Origin: Larimichthys crocea
Lineage: Eukaryota; Chordata; Actinopteri; Sciaenidae
NCBI RefSeq assembly: GCF_000972845.2
Contig: NC_040021.1
Span: 23,730,801-23,794,800, forward strand
Length of the DNA: 64,000 nt
Reading direction: 5' to 3'
Shown: one piece after another, positions 35,030 to 43,874 of the stretch
How the letters are laid out: every line of letters begins with the position of its first letter
Position numbering within the stretch: the first letter of the stretch is position 1
Notes under the pieces: model-generated
Told to the model about the DNA's origin: nothing
What the model saw: only the letters and a program-made list of their open reading frames with translations
Databases searched by the model: none
Translations under genes and position numbers: made by a program

Positions 35030-35540
35030 AATAGAAGAAAGACAAACAATATCAAACAGCTGAGTTTCCACGCAGCATTGTTTTTATTTAGTTTGCATAT
35101 TGAACATTGGAGTTTCATGTATTATCAAGGGTTTAAAGTTTTCTGCCACTGTCTCAGAATTCCTGCGCAGTCATTTTAGATTGGAAAACATGTCATTGTC
35201 TACAATAGTGGTTTTCAAATTGGGGACCACCAGGGGAGCATCAGCAAATTGTAGGAAAAATGAGTTGAAATGCTGAAATTAATAAATACTTAAAGAGATA
35301 CTTTTTTGAATTAATTTATTATCATATGTATAATATTTAAAAGTAAAATGGAATTAATAGTAATACGAAACATACAGTATAAAAAAATTAATTTTCTCTG
35401 CACATCCTTAACTGACTGCAAGTCAAAACACGATCAGATAAATTGTCACTGTTGATGTCATCTGCCTCAACAGAAAATCTGTTAGACTGTTTTCATTCAC
35501 AGTTATAGTTGCAATCCATTGAAAATGTTATGATGACCTA
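35030..35540. other. Gap between two exon-like segments
   Basis: If the flanking segments are exons, this is a short intron of about 516 bases. It contains AGTGGTTTTCAAATTGGGGA near 35208, a hAT-type end without a partner. Confidence 0.3.
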
Positions 35541-35541
35541 C

Positions 35542-35563
35542 CTCTTTGTTGTCTTTTGTGATC
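35542..35563 (-). other. Micro-exon-like segment, 22 bases
   Basis: On the minus strand TTTTTTCTTGCAG precedes 22 bases, which are followed by the donor GAG|GTAGGT. Spliced to 34938-35025 it gives a continuous frame ITKDNKEIVHQQ. Both signals are close to consensus. A 22-base window with good signals can still arise by chance. Confidence 0.2.
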
Positions 35564-35619
35564 CTGCAAGAAAAAACAACATTCTTTTACCATTTTATTT
35601 GGAGTTATATTGTATGTAT

Positions 35620-35697
35620 TTTTAATTTTCTGTGGACCCCAAGGAGAGTAGCCTATGGGAACAGCTAATGGGGATCCGAATAAACTAAACTAAACTT
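35620..35697 (+). repeat. 3' end fragment of a LINE-like repeat
   Basis: TCTGTGGACCCCAAGGAGAG, CAGCTAATGGGGATCCGAAT and AAACTAAACTAAAC match a fish repeat end that I know as '...ctaatggggatcctaataaa' with a short tandem tail. Only about 75 bases are present. Confidence 0.55.
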
Positions 35698-35699
35698 GT

Positions 35700-36670
35700 T
35701 AGGAAGTAAACTGGTCATAATACCGTCTCTAATATTTATTAGAGCTGTGAACAAAACACATTTCTTATCCAAACTATTTTTTGATGGTTGTCGCCAACCG
35801 ATGGTTCTTTTTTTACAAAATTTAATTTGAATCATGATAACGTTACAGTTTACCTTCACCCAATATTCATTTACATTACATCCTTTTTCATCATTATAAT
35901 TTCATCCTCCCTATGTTAAATTGAGTACGCTGAAATGCTACTAGCAGCTAGCAGCCGGCCTCTGTGGCCTAGCTCAGACTTGTACTGGTGCGTCTGTGCG
36001 CAAGTAATTGGTTGTGATAGTCTGTAATCTGGGCCTGATCGGACTAGTTGTGATTTGGCGTGATCATGACCCAGTCGGGCTCTCTCGGACATGTTCGGGT
36101 CTGTCCATGTTTGCTGGGATAGCTTTTGTCCAATCAAATTACGTGGCTGGACCTAATTGTTGTATAATACCATCTAAGAGATATAATAACCATATTAATC
36201 ACAATTACATAATATAGCAGTGAGGAGTGAGATCAGATTTGGCCACCAGGTCCTGCCAAACCGGCAACTCTGCAGTGCAAGCAGAAGCTCCAGTTTAGAC
36301 AGAGACAGAGAATAGATGAGGGAAGGACACCCCTCCTCCAATCTCTGTTTATATACTTTTTTATACTTTCTTTTTTTTTAGTTTTGAGCAAAATCCAGGC
36401 CCAGAGGAGGGTGCTGGCCCAATGCAGGTTGTGTACTTGTCCGACCTTGGACCACTCCCAGACCATTTTGGGGGGAGTCCCCAGTGGAGCTCCCAATCCT
36501 CCCAATGACTTTTTCAACTGTTGTTGGAGCACAGAGCATGGCGGTACTTTTACTTCTGTTATTTTTGTGTTTTTTGGAGTACTTTTACACTGTTGTTTAT
36601 ACTGGTTTTACTGGAGTAATTACATCTTGAGGTATTTTTTACTAATTGCATGCCAGCAGTGCTAGACAAA
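35700..36670. other. Non-coding stretch, nothing recognised
   Basis: Overlapping frames of 69-99 codons on both strands at 36.0-36.7 kb have no recognised product. Confidence 0.5.
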
Positions 36671-36675
36671 AAGTC

Positions 36676-36800
36676 AGGGGCTCGCGAAAGTCATTAGTTC
36701 ATCCTCTGGGAAACATGATTGTCTGCACAAAATTTCAGGGCAATGCATCTTACATTTGTCAGGCTATTTTTATTTCTGGAACAAAGTGGTGTTGTCTATT
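36676..36800 (+). repeat. Interspersed repeat J, copy 3
   Basis: GTCATTAGTTCATCCTCTGG, AAACATGATTGTCTGCACAA and TTTCAGGGCAATGCATCTTA match the J family. Confidence 0.65.
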
Positions 36801-36804
36801 GCTA

Positions 36805-38245
36805 ACATGACCAAAAATACCTCTTATGCAATCAATAAATTGTTGAGGACCTGTAACTGTCCCTCCTATCAAATGAGCACCCCCTAATCACTGCAGATGC
36901 CCCAAAAAAATCACCTTTTCAGCCACCCTTTGTATGAAGCTTCAATGTCTGCATCATATGTTGTCGACTGTGCAGCTGTTTGAAAATAGCTCAGTAGCCA
37001 CCCACCGCGAAAGCAGCCATTTTTGGATATTTTCCCAGCTACAGTGTCATAATCAATTACCCGAGATGTTGAATGCTTGTCACGCACAGTCAAATTGCTG
37101 CTGACACATTGACAGCTTATCTTCCAGCAGCAACAACATTTTTATCACATCTCTGCCCCTCCCAATTACTCCTTTTAGGAACAGCTCCCTGCCTGTAATC
37201 ACAAGTACACTGTGTCATTTAAACTCAGTGTAATCACACAGGTCACTACTTACATGAGTTCCTAAATCCAGCAGCATCTTACCTATATTCAGAACTTGAC
37301 TAAGAATTGTTACATTTTATGCTTCAGCACATAATAAAAACAAAATTATGTTATTTTAGTAACTTTTGCAAGCTTTACTAAAGTAATAAATCATAATTTC
37401 TGTCAATGCAGTGAATCTGACAGTGTCATCTATCAATGCATATAGGTCAAGCCTGAAACAAGGTCTATGGATGCTATTCCAGACCATGTTGTAAACATCT
37501 GTAGGCTACTGTCTGTACACTGCTACAGCTATCAGCAATGCCATTAATAATAATATACATCATGGCAGAACATTCACATCAGATATTAAGGTGCACACTC
37601 TTCCCAGAACTCATGTTTCTTTGTGTCTTTGGGGAGCGTAGAGAAGCGTTCAGTGCCAGTTATTTCCTCAAAGCTGCACATATCACAAATCTTACACAGG
37701 CTTCGACATGCAAACACATTTACAGTGAGATTAGATTGGAATCTGGAGTTAATCTTTTCAGACATTTCACTGAGCAGATGAAAATAAAGCAGTTGCAAAT
37801 TACAGACGCAATATTTAAATGAAGGGGAACAGAATTTGAAGAGCGCTGTACTTTAGAACGCAGCACTCAAACTCTACGTACAAAGAGTGAATAGCATTTT
37901 CTTGACACACAAATTGACTGTAGTTTCATACTTATGTACAGAAAGTGAAGGGAAATGATTTTCAACTATATGGACCTGGAAGTTGGCGATTGGAACCCCT
38001 TCATTTCATTCTCTCCTTCCTAGCATGAGGGGAAAAAACGACTTTTCTTTCTAAAGCTGGTGTTTAGTTTGTACATTCTGGGCTACTGTAGAAACTTTGC
38101 ATTGCCTGTATGAATAAAAGGCTCATTCTATTCATTGTACACCTCCTTTAACAATTCCAAAAGCTGTTTCTGAAATGACGAGTTTGACAGTTTGAGAACT
38201 AAAGTTTTGCTTTCTTCAGTGGAAATCAATACCACTTGTATATCT
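36805..38245. other. Non-coding stretch with a small MITE-interior fragment
   Basis: At 38055-38105 the phrase CTGGTGTTTAGTTTGTACAT followed by TCTGGGCTACTGTAGAAAC recalls the interior of the TTAA-MITE family as known from other fish; it is not in the copies of this window. No gene. Confidence 0.4.
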
Positions 38246-38246
38246 C

Positions 38247-38335
38247 TATGCTAAATATGAGACTGGAGCCAGTTAGCTTATCTTAGCTTAACATAGCATG
38301 AAGATTAGAAACAGCCAAACAGCAAGGCCTGCTCT
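38247..38335. repeat. Fragment of the 'TTAGCTTAGCATA' fish repeat
   Basis: GGAGCCAGTTAGCTTATCTT, AACATAGCATGAAGATTAGA and AACAGCCAAACAGCAAGGCC resemble the family seen in the inverted duplication and at 59.9 and 61.8 kb. Confidence 0.5.
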
Positions 38336-38587
38336 GTGTATATTTTCATGCAACAAATAGACATTTTGTCCACTCAGTTGCTTTGTATCATATCTGTAGG
38401 CCACATTTGTTTAGGTTAAATATTTCACCAGTAGTACAAGTGCTGCATTATATCAGAAAACAATGAGTGTTGTTATATTACTGAACATAAGTGTTATAAT
38501 GCGCTCACTCACATAATAATTGTTGGCACATTAAGGGCGTGGTTGGTTACACATAGGTTGTTGTTGTTAAAGATCTGCACACCCAGG

Positions 38588-38971
38588 GTGTAATATAATA
38601 GCATGCTCTTAATGTGAAAGGAAGTTAACAGTCAGGAGAGGTTGCTGACCCCTTCCGATTGGAGATCGGAGCAGAGGACGGACATCAAGATAGACCAATC
38701 AGGGGGGAGCTAAGTTTAAACCATGGCTCCTCCCCTTCGTCACCTTTAGACCAATAAGATAGTAGCACAATTCCATATAAATATTTTGTTTACCTGTAAG
38801 TTAGCACTTCTTTTTGGGACGTTGGCTGCAGCAACTCGCTCACTCTTAGAGTCAGTGAACTGTGGTTTCCAGAGCAAAGAGAGTCCATGTACGTGTGCCT
38901 TTTAATTCTTCAATGCTCAAATACATTTTTTTAAAACGGACTTCCGACTTTGAGTTCTCCTTACTTGCAAA
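38588..38971 (+). repeat. LTR-like segment
   Basis: The stretch starts TGTAATATAAT and ends in ACTTGCA. It has a GGTTGCTGACC region, a CCAATCAGG box near 38695, a second ACCAATAAG near 38750, and ATATAAATA near 38776 as a TATA-like box, an order like U3-R-U5 of an LTR. Its last 84 bases recur at 40093-40176. I found no clear primer-binding site, polypurine tract or coding body, so an LTR is a guess. It could be another dispersed repeat. Confidence 0.3.
38888..38971 (+). repeat. 84-bp direct repeat, left copy
   Basis: Begins TGTACGTGTGCCTTTTAATT and ends TTACTTGCAAA. It matches 40093-40176 with one mismatch (CTTCCGACTT versus CTTCTGACTT). It ends exactly where the left arm of the inverted duplication starts. 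Confidence 0.92.
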
Positions 38972-39819
38972 TTAGAGTGGGATCCAGATGGCTGAGGGGT
39001 ATTATGTCCAGGTCATAGTTCATTTAGAGGCTCCACACCTGCACCGCTACTGCTGGACTGGACAAGTGATAAGACATGCACACACACAGACACACCACAC
39101 ACACACACACACCACACACACACACACCACACACACACACACACCACCCACATCATACAATACTGCAGACACACACACAGACTTTTAAGTAATACATTCA
39201 ACTGAAGACCTGCAAAACGCTCCTGTCTGTCCTACTAGCATGTAATGCACTACAGACTGCGAGTTAGCTCGTTTCAAATGATATATGTTCAAAAAGAAAA
39301 AAAGAAATCAGCATTTACAAGTGCTACAGAAGTTAAACCTGGAGCTTACAATCTTTTCAGTTATTATATGTAATAAAAATGATTTGAGGCAGTGTCTGTA
39401 ACAACTGTTGAAAGGAATAGTTCTAGGAAATACTCTTATTTCTTTGGATGGGAGTTCTCTTTGTATATTGTTAGCTTAGCATAGTATAAAAGGAAATGGG
39501 GGGAACGTTAGCTTGACTTAGTCCCAAAGGTAACAAAGTCTGCCATACCAGCACCTCAGTTAACACATTATGTTTGTGTTAAAGCGACATGTTGTGGTGT
39601 TTGTGGGGTTAATGTGCTCAGTTATTTTTTGGCCAGGAGCAGTAACATTCTGGAAGTTACCAAGGAACCATGGAAACTTCAGGAAATTTTTGCTTCCAGC
39701 CAAGAAATAGTCCCAAGTTGTCGTTGTTTTAGAGGCTCATGTTGGCTGTTTACCCCTGTTTCTATGCCATGCAACCTGCTCTGTAGCCTTCTATGAATGT
39801 GTTAGTGTGTGTTTGTTAT
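38971..39819 (+). repeat. Inverted duplication, left arm
   Basis: Reading rightward: TTAGAGTGGGATCCAGATGG, a CA-rich microsatellite at 39078-39180, ACTTTTAAGTAATACATTCA, then TTAGCTTAGCATAGTATAAA, GTTACCAAGGAACCATGGAA and TTTTAGAGGCTCATGTTGGC, ending GTGTGTTTGTTAT at the assembly gap. The same sequence returns in reverse complement at 40177-41033, at roughly 95% identity by eye outside the microsatellite. The arm includes the fish repeat with the TTAGCTTAGCATA word. There is no recognised gene. Confidence 0.9.
39078..39180. repeat. Interrupted (CA)n microsatellite
   Basis: CA runs broken repeatedly by CC (ACCACAC). The corresponding place in the right arm is an uninterrupted TG run, so the arms differ here. 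Confidence 0.9.
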
Positions 39820-39829
39820 NNNNNNNNNN
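39820..39829. other. Assembly gap (10 N)
   Basis: Ten N. The true length is unknown. It lies at the inner edge of the left arm of the inverted duplication, the kind of place where assemblers break. Confidence 1.
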
Positions 39830-40092
39830 AGTCACTTGCTTGATGCGTACGCGTTGTTACACACAACGCATGCACATCAGCACACACCTCAGTAAACCAA
39901 ATATTATGTTAATTCATATTTTGGTTTCCTCGTGATGCTTGAATCAGAAGATTTGAAGAAGACAAAGTTTAAAAAAAAAACAAACAAAAAAACAAAACGT
40001 TAAGCTACATAAAAGTGGGTGGGACGGATCTACGGTCATTCAAAAGTGGGGGTGTCATGACACACCTGACACACCCACTATCTGCGCCCCTG
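39830..40092. other. Spacer of the inverted duplication, with a hAT-like right end
   Basis: Contains GCGTTGTTACACACAACGC (7-base stem) near 39850 and an A-rich run near 39970. From about 40017 the sequence ends CACTATCTGCGCCCCTG at 40092. In reverse complement this is CAGGGGCGCAGATAG, a hAT-like tip. The matching left tip is not seen and may be in the gap. It directly touches the right copy of the 84-bp repeat. Confidence 0.45.
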
Positions 40093-40176
40093 TGTACGTG
40101 TGCCTTTTAATTCTTCAATGCTCAAATACATTTTTTTAAAACGGACTTCTGACTTTGAGTTCTCCTTACTTGCAAA
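40093..40176 (+). repeat. 84-bp direct repeat, right copy
   Basis: Same orientation as 38888-38971, with 83 of 84 bases equal by eye. It ends where the right (inverted) arm begins. Confidence 0.92.
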
Positions 40177-40189
40177 ATAACAAACACAC

Positions 40190-40279
40190 TTAACACATTA
40201 CATAGAAGGCTACAGAGCAGGTTAGCATGGCATATTAACACATTACATAGAAGGCTACAGAGCAGGTTAGCATGGCATA
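40190..40279. repeat. Two tandem copies of a 45-bp unit
   Basis: The unit starting TTAACACATTACATAGAAGG and ending GCATGGCATA stands at 40190-40234 and 40235-40279 without difference. The left arm of the inverted duplication has no second copy before the gap, so the doubling arose in, or was only assembled in, the right arm. Confidence 0.88.
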
Positions 40280-40882
40280 GAAACAGGGATAAACAGCCAA
40301 CACGCACCTCTAAAACAAAGACAACTTGGGACTTCCTGAAGTTTCCATGGTTCCTTGGTAACTTCCAGAATGTTACTGCTCCAGGCCAAAAAATAACTGA
40401 GCACATTAACCCCACATAACACCACAACATGTCGCTTTAACGCAAACATAATGTGTTAACTGAGGTGCTGGTATGGGCAGACTTTGTTACCTTTGGGACT
40501 AAGTCAAGCTAACTGTTCCCCCCATTTCCTTTTATACTATGCTAAGCTAACAATTATACAAAGAGAACTCCCATCCAAAGAAATAAGAATATTTCCTAGA
40601 ACTATTCCTTTCAACAGTGTTTACAGACACTGCCTCAAATCATTTTTTATTACATATAATAACTGCAAAGATTTGTAAGCTCCAGGTTTAACCTTCTGTA
40701 GCACTTGTAAATGCTGATTTCTTTTTTTCTTTTTGCTAACATTATATCATTTGAAACGAGCTAACTCAGCAGTCTGTAGTGCATTTACATGCTAGTAGGA
40801 CAGACAGGAGCGTTTTGCAGGTCTTCAGTTGAATGTATTACTTAAAAGTCTGTGTGTGTTCCTGCAGTATTGTATGATGTGT

Positions 40883-40883
<1 letters not shown>

Positions 40884-40924
<41 letters not shown>
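40884..40924. repeat. (TG)n microsatellite
   Basis: An uninterrupted TG run of about 41 bases in the right arm. Confidence 0.9.
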
Positions 40925-40925
<1 letters not shown>

Positions 40926-41068
40926 ATGTCTTATCACTTGTGTCCAGTCCAGCAGTAGCGGTGCAGGTGTGGAGCCTCTAAATGAACTATGACCTGGACA
41001 TAATACCCTCAGCCATCTGGATCCCACTCTAAATGCTGACGCTGGTCTTTACTAACAGAACCCCAGAG

Positions 41069-41071
<3 letters not shown>

Positions 41072-41121
<50 letters not shown>
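41072..41121. repeat. (GT)n microsatellite
   Basis: An uninterrupted GT run of about 50 bases, just outside the right arm. Confidence 0.9.
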
Positions 41122-41123
<2 letters not shown>

Positions 41124-41124
41124 T

Positions 41125-42405
41125 CTGAAAAACTGAACTCTGCTCCTTCAGGTTGTGATCAGCAGAGTGGAGCTGTAATAATCCTTTCTGTTATTAGTGA
41201 TGTTCCTCTCTGCTGCAGATCTCATTTATCTCTCTGTCTGTCTCTGTCTTTATTTCTTTGCTCTCTTCTCTTTCTGTTTTTGTCATAATAATATAAACCA
41301 ATAGCTCGCTGCGACTCCCCGCTGACTCTTTTCTCTCCATGCGTCTGGAAAGCCCATATCACAGGTACTCAGACAGCCCTGTATCTTGCTCCCCAAGCCA
41401 TGTATGTAGAGACAGGTTTAGTATTGAACTACCTGCTTGAATTAGCAAAATTGGCCAAAAGGCTAGTTTTCATCTGTAGTCTCTGGTCAGGTGTGACATT
41501 TGTGGCCTAAAGTCAAGTTTAAATCAAATATACTCATGATGTAAGTAAAATCACAACACACAAATGGATCGAGGCAAAGAAAAGTACAGCTATCCAATAT
41601 TTTACAAAAGATATATACAGTATATATACAAAAGAAAAAGGAAGATAGAAAAGACAGGAGGACTGTGTGTCAAGACATTTTTCACAAAGAAAGTTGAGTG
41701 TAGACTGTGAGTGGTGGAATTGAACCTTTTCTTTGTCCACAGTGAAATATGCAATTGGTACTGTAACAAACCCTTAGCATTGTTTAGCATGTTTAATATA
41801 GGTCATTTTCAAACATGGTTTATGTTTTGTGCTGTTATTCTTTAAATGCCCAGGCGGATGCTTTTATTTTGAAGGGAGTCTGACAGGAAATAAAGTTACT
41901 AGTAGAAAAAAATTGGTAAAAAAGGTGTGTACACAACATATATGTCGTCGGAATTCATTTTTTGTTCAGCTAGCACCTGGCTGACAAGGGCACAAGGTTT
42001 GTAGTGCTTGAAAATTGTAATTTTTAAAGGTGATGAATTGGTGTATGGTGATGTGATTTGATTTAAGAAGTTAAAGTGAAGTAATGTTTTCTTTATTTTT
42101 CTTGTCTCTTATGGTGGGTTCAGGGATTAAAAGGAGCTACAGTTAATTTGTTTATTTGCTGTCAATAAAAGAATTGATGAACCATCAGTATTGGAGCAAG
42201 ACCATCAATCAGCCGGGCCGCAACAGTCACTTTATATCTTTGCTTTCCTTTTTTTAGCCGTCATCTAATCAATGCAGGTAAACTCTAGTGTTTATGCTAA
42301 ATCACTTGTTTCTGTCTGGTGCCAGGACAAGAAATGCAGCCCTGTTTTTGTACTTTATTAAAGTATTTTTTGAGATATTTTACTTAGTGAAAAACTGAGT
42401 TAGCT
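41125..42405. other. Non-coding stretch, nothing recognised
   Basis: Pyrimidine-rich near 41220-41290, AT-rich after. Short frames only. Confidence 0.5.
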
Positions 42406-42407
42406 GA

Positions 42408-42515
42408 AAAGTCAATGAGTTAGTTCATCCTCTGGGGAACATGATTGTACAACATTTCATAGCATGACGTCTAATATTTGTCATATACATGACATGGACA
42501 CTATTTCCCCCCATA
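42408..42515 (+). repeat. Interspersed repeat J, copy 4
   Basis: GAGTTAGTTCATCCTCTGGG, AACATGATTGTACAACATTT and CTAATATTTGTCATATACAT match the copy at 36.68 kb. Confidence 0.6.
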
Positions 42516-42641
42516 CTGTTCATTTTAATAATCCTAAACATCAGACAGATTTTTGTACATTTCTAATAAAGATGCAGTGAGATAGAGAGCGATGCAGTGT
42601 CGCTGCTTTAATAAAAGTCCGTTCTGTTCTGTTGTGCATAC

Positions 42642-42770
42642 TTGCCATTGACCCGCTCTGTGTTGGTGTCTGTCTATAAACCACACTAACAGACAAAGAA
42701 GCATTAAGTATTTTGAATGAGCATAATAATGTGTAACTTTGTTAAATTCAGGCAGTTCATCTTCCATCAC
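42642..42770 (-). other. Exon-like segment, 129 bases, open through
   Basis: On the minus strand the tract TTTTTATTGTTTTTTCTTAG precedes 129 bases (43 whole codons), followed by GGCAA|GTATGC as a possible donor. The frame reads VMEDELPEFNKVTHYYAHSK, then a hydrophobic stretch YLMLLCLLVWFI that could cross a membrane, then DRHQHRAGQWQ. The acceptor is good and the donor mediocre. The frame stays open beyond the donor to a stop at 42534. No homologue comes to mind. It lies on the same strand as the exon-like segments at 35.5 and 35.0 kb, 7 kb away. Confidence 0.2.
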
Positions 42771-42779
42771 CTAAGAAAA

Positions 42780-43615
42780 AACAATAAAAATTAAGAATTC
42801 AATAATTGAAATTATGCAAATAATTTAAAAAGTGAAAATAGATTAAAATAACCACCAATGCAATTAATATAAAGGATTTAGTGTTCTCATTTCTGAATGA
42901 TTAAAACAAGTAATTTCTTCCTACCTAGAATTTATCTCCCTTCGTTTTCATACATTCCCATGCGCTATATGGCCTACTTAACACTCCTGGTGAAGAGCCT
43001 CATTAGTGAAATTAGACTCCTTATCCAGTCTTTTCATCAAAGCACCTTCCCCCCAATTTGGTCAAATTACATCTCCACTTCACAGAAACGTTTTGGACAA
43101 TTCCAACATCTGTGCTCTGTACACTTTTACGATCAAGACTGCCTCCTGTGCGGAGAAAACCTGAACGGAGAAACTGGGACGGAGCAGGAAAGCAGACAGA
43201 CGCACAGCGAGGGAGGCGTTAGTCCCACATGTAGCGTTTGAAAAGCTCTGATGAAATGATTGCTGACATACGAGAAGAACTCATCTGGGAATGTTATTGA
43301 TTTCACAGCTGGTGTCAGATAACAGCAAAACAAAATGATGCAACGAGATCGTCAGGAAAAGATACTCCATAAAGCATATACTTCTGAACTGAATCATAAT
43401 CATCAAAATTAAACATTTTATTGATATATACTATATAGAGAGACATTTTCAAAAAGTTATAAACTGCTAAACAAACAACAGTATCCTGGAAATATGGTGT
43501 GAAAGAAATGTCCTATCTTAACTTATTAACAACTTTTTCATGATTTAACAGGAAATAACAAACTAATACTCTAACCCCGAAAATCCACCGGACACATGTC
43601 TGACACGTCATTAGT
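42780..43615. other. Non-coding stretch, nothing recognised
   Basis: A 114-codon plus-strand frame at 42897-43241 has no recognised domain. No repeat copy found. Confidence 0.5.
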
Positions 43616-43619
43616 CATT

Positions 43620-43870
43620 TTCTTGGTTTATGTGCTTCTAAATATGCTTCTACGTGTGTAAATAAGCAATGTGGTTAATTTGTTTTGCTTTTGGGGTATT
43701 TTATTTTGAAAATCCACCAGATTCTTTATGCTTTTTCTGTGTCTGACTTCCTGTCAGCTCGAGTGTGTCTATGTGTAAATTGACGCTGGCTGCACGTGGA
43801 GCCGAGCGGAGACCCACTTCTGAGACACTTCTGAACCTGAGCGCAGCAGAGCTGGTGGGGTTTAAAACAT
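43620..43870 (-). repeat. Interspersed repeat F, copy 2
   Basis: Reverse complement of the copy at 7.2 kb; see its blocks GGGTCTCCGCTCGG, GAGCTGACAGGAAGTCAGA and TTTTCAAAATAAAATACCCC. The match extends a little further to the left, with AAGCATATTTAGAAGCAC resembling AAGCATATTAAGAAGCAC at 7430, so the unit is at least 250 bases. Confidence 0.65.
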
Positions 43871-43874
43871 TGAC

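Larger units (their letters stand above)
40177..41033 (-). repeat. Inverted duplication, right arm
   Basis: Reverse complement of 38971-39819. It begins ATAACAAACACAC and ends TGGATCCCACTCTAAAT. Differences from the left arm are scattered substitutions, an uninterrupted TG run at 40884-40924, and a 45-bp tandem duplication at 40190-40279 that the left arm lacks. The sequence right of 41034 is not shared with the left side. Confidence 0.9.

Noticed and set aside
39013..39201. Cysteine/valine-rich peptide on the minus strand
   Set aside because: It is the translation of the interrupted CA microsatellite.
40122..40430. Repeated CHANLLCSLLCNVL peptide
   Set aside because: It is produced by the 45-bp tandem duplication in the right arm; 45 is a multiple of three, which makes the frame look like a protein repeat.
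42897..43241. 114-codon plus-strand frame with C/H residues
   Set aside because: Spacing of Cys and His does not fit a known zinc finger; no other support.
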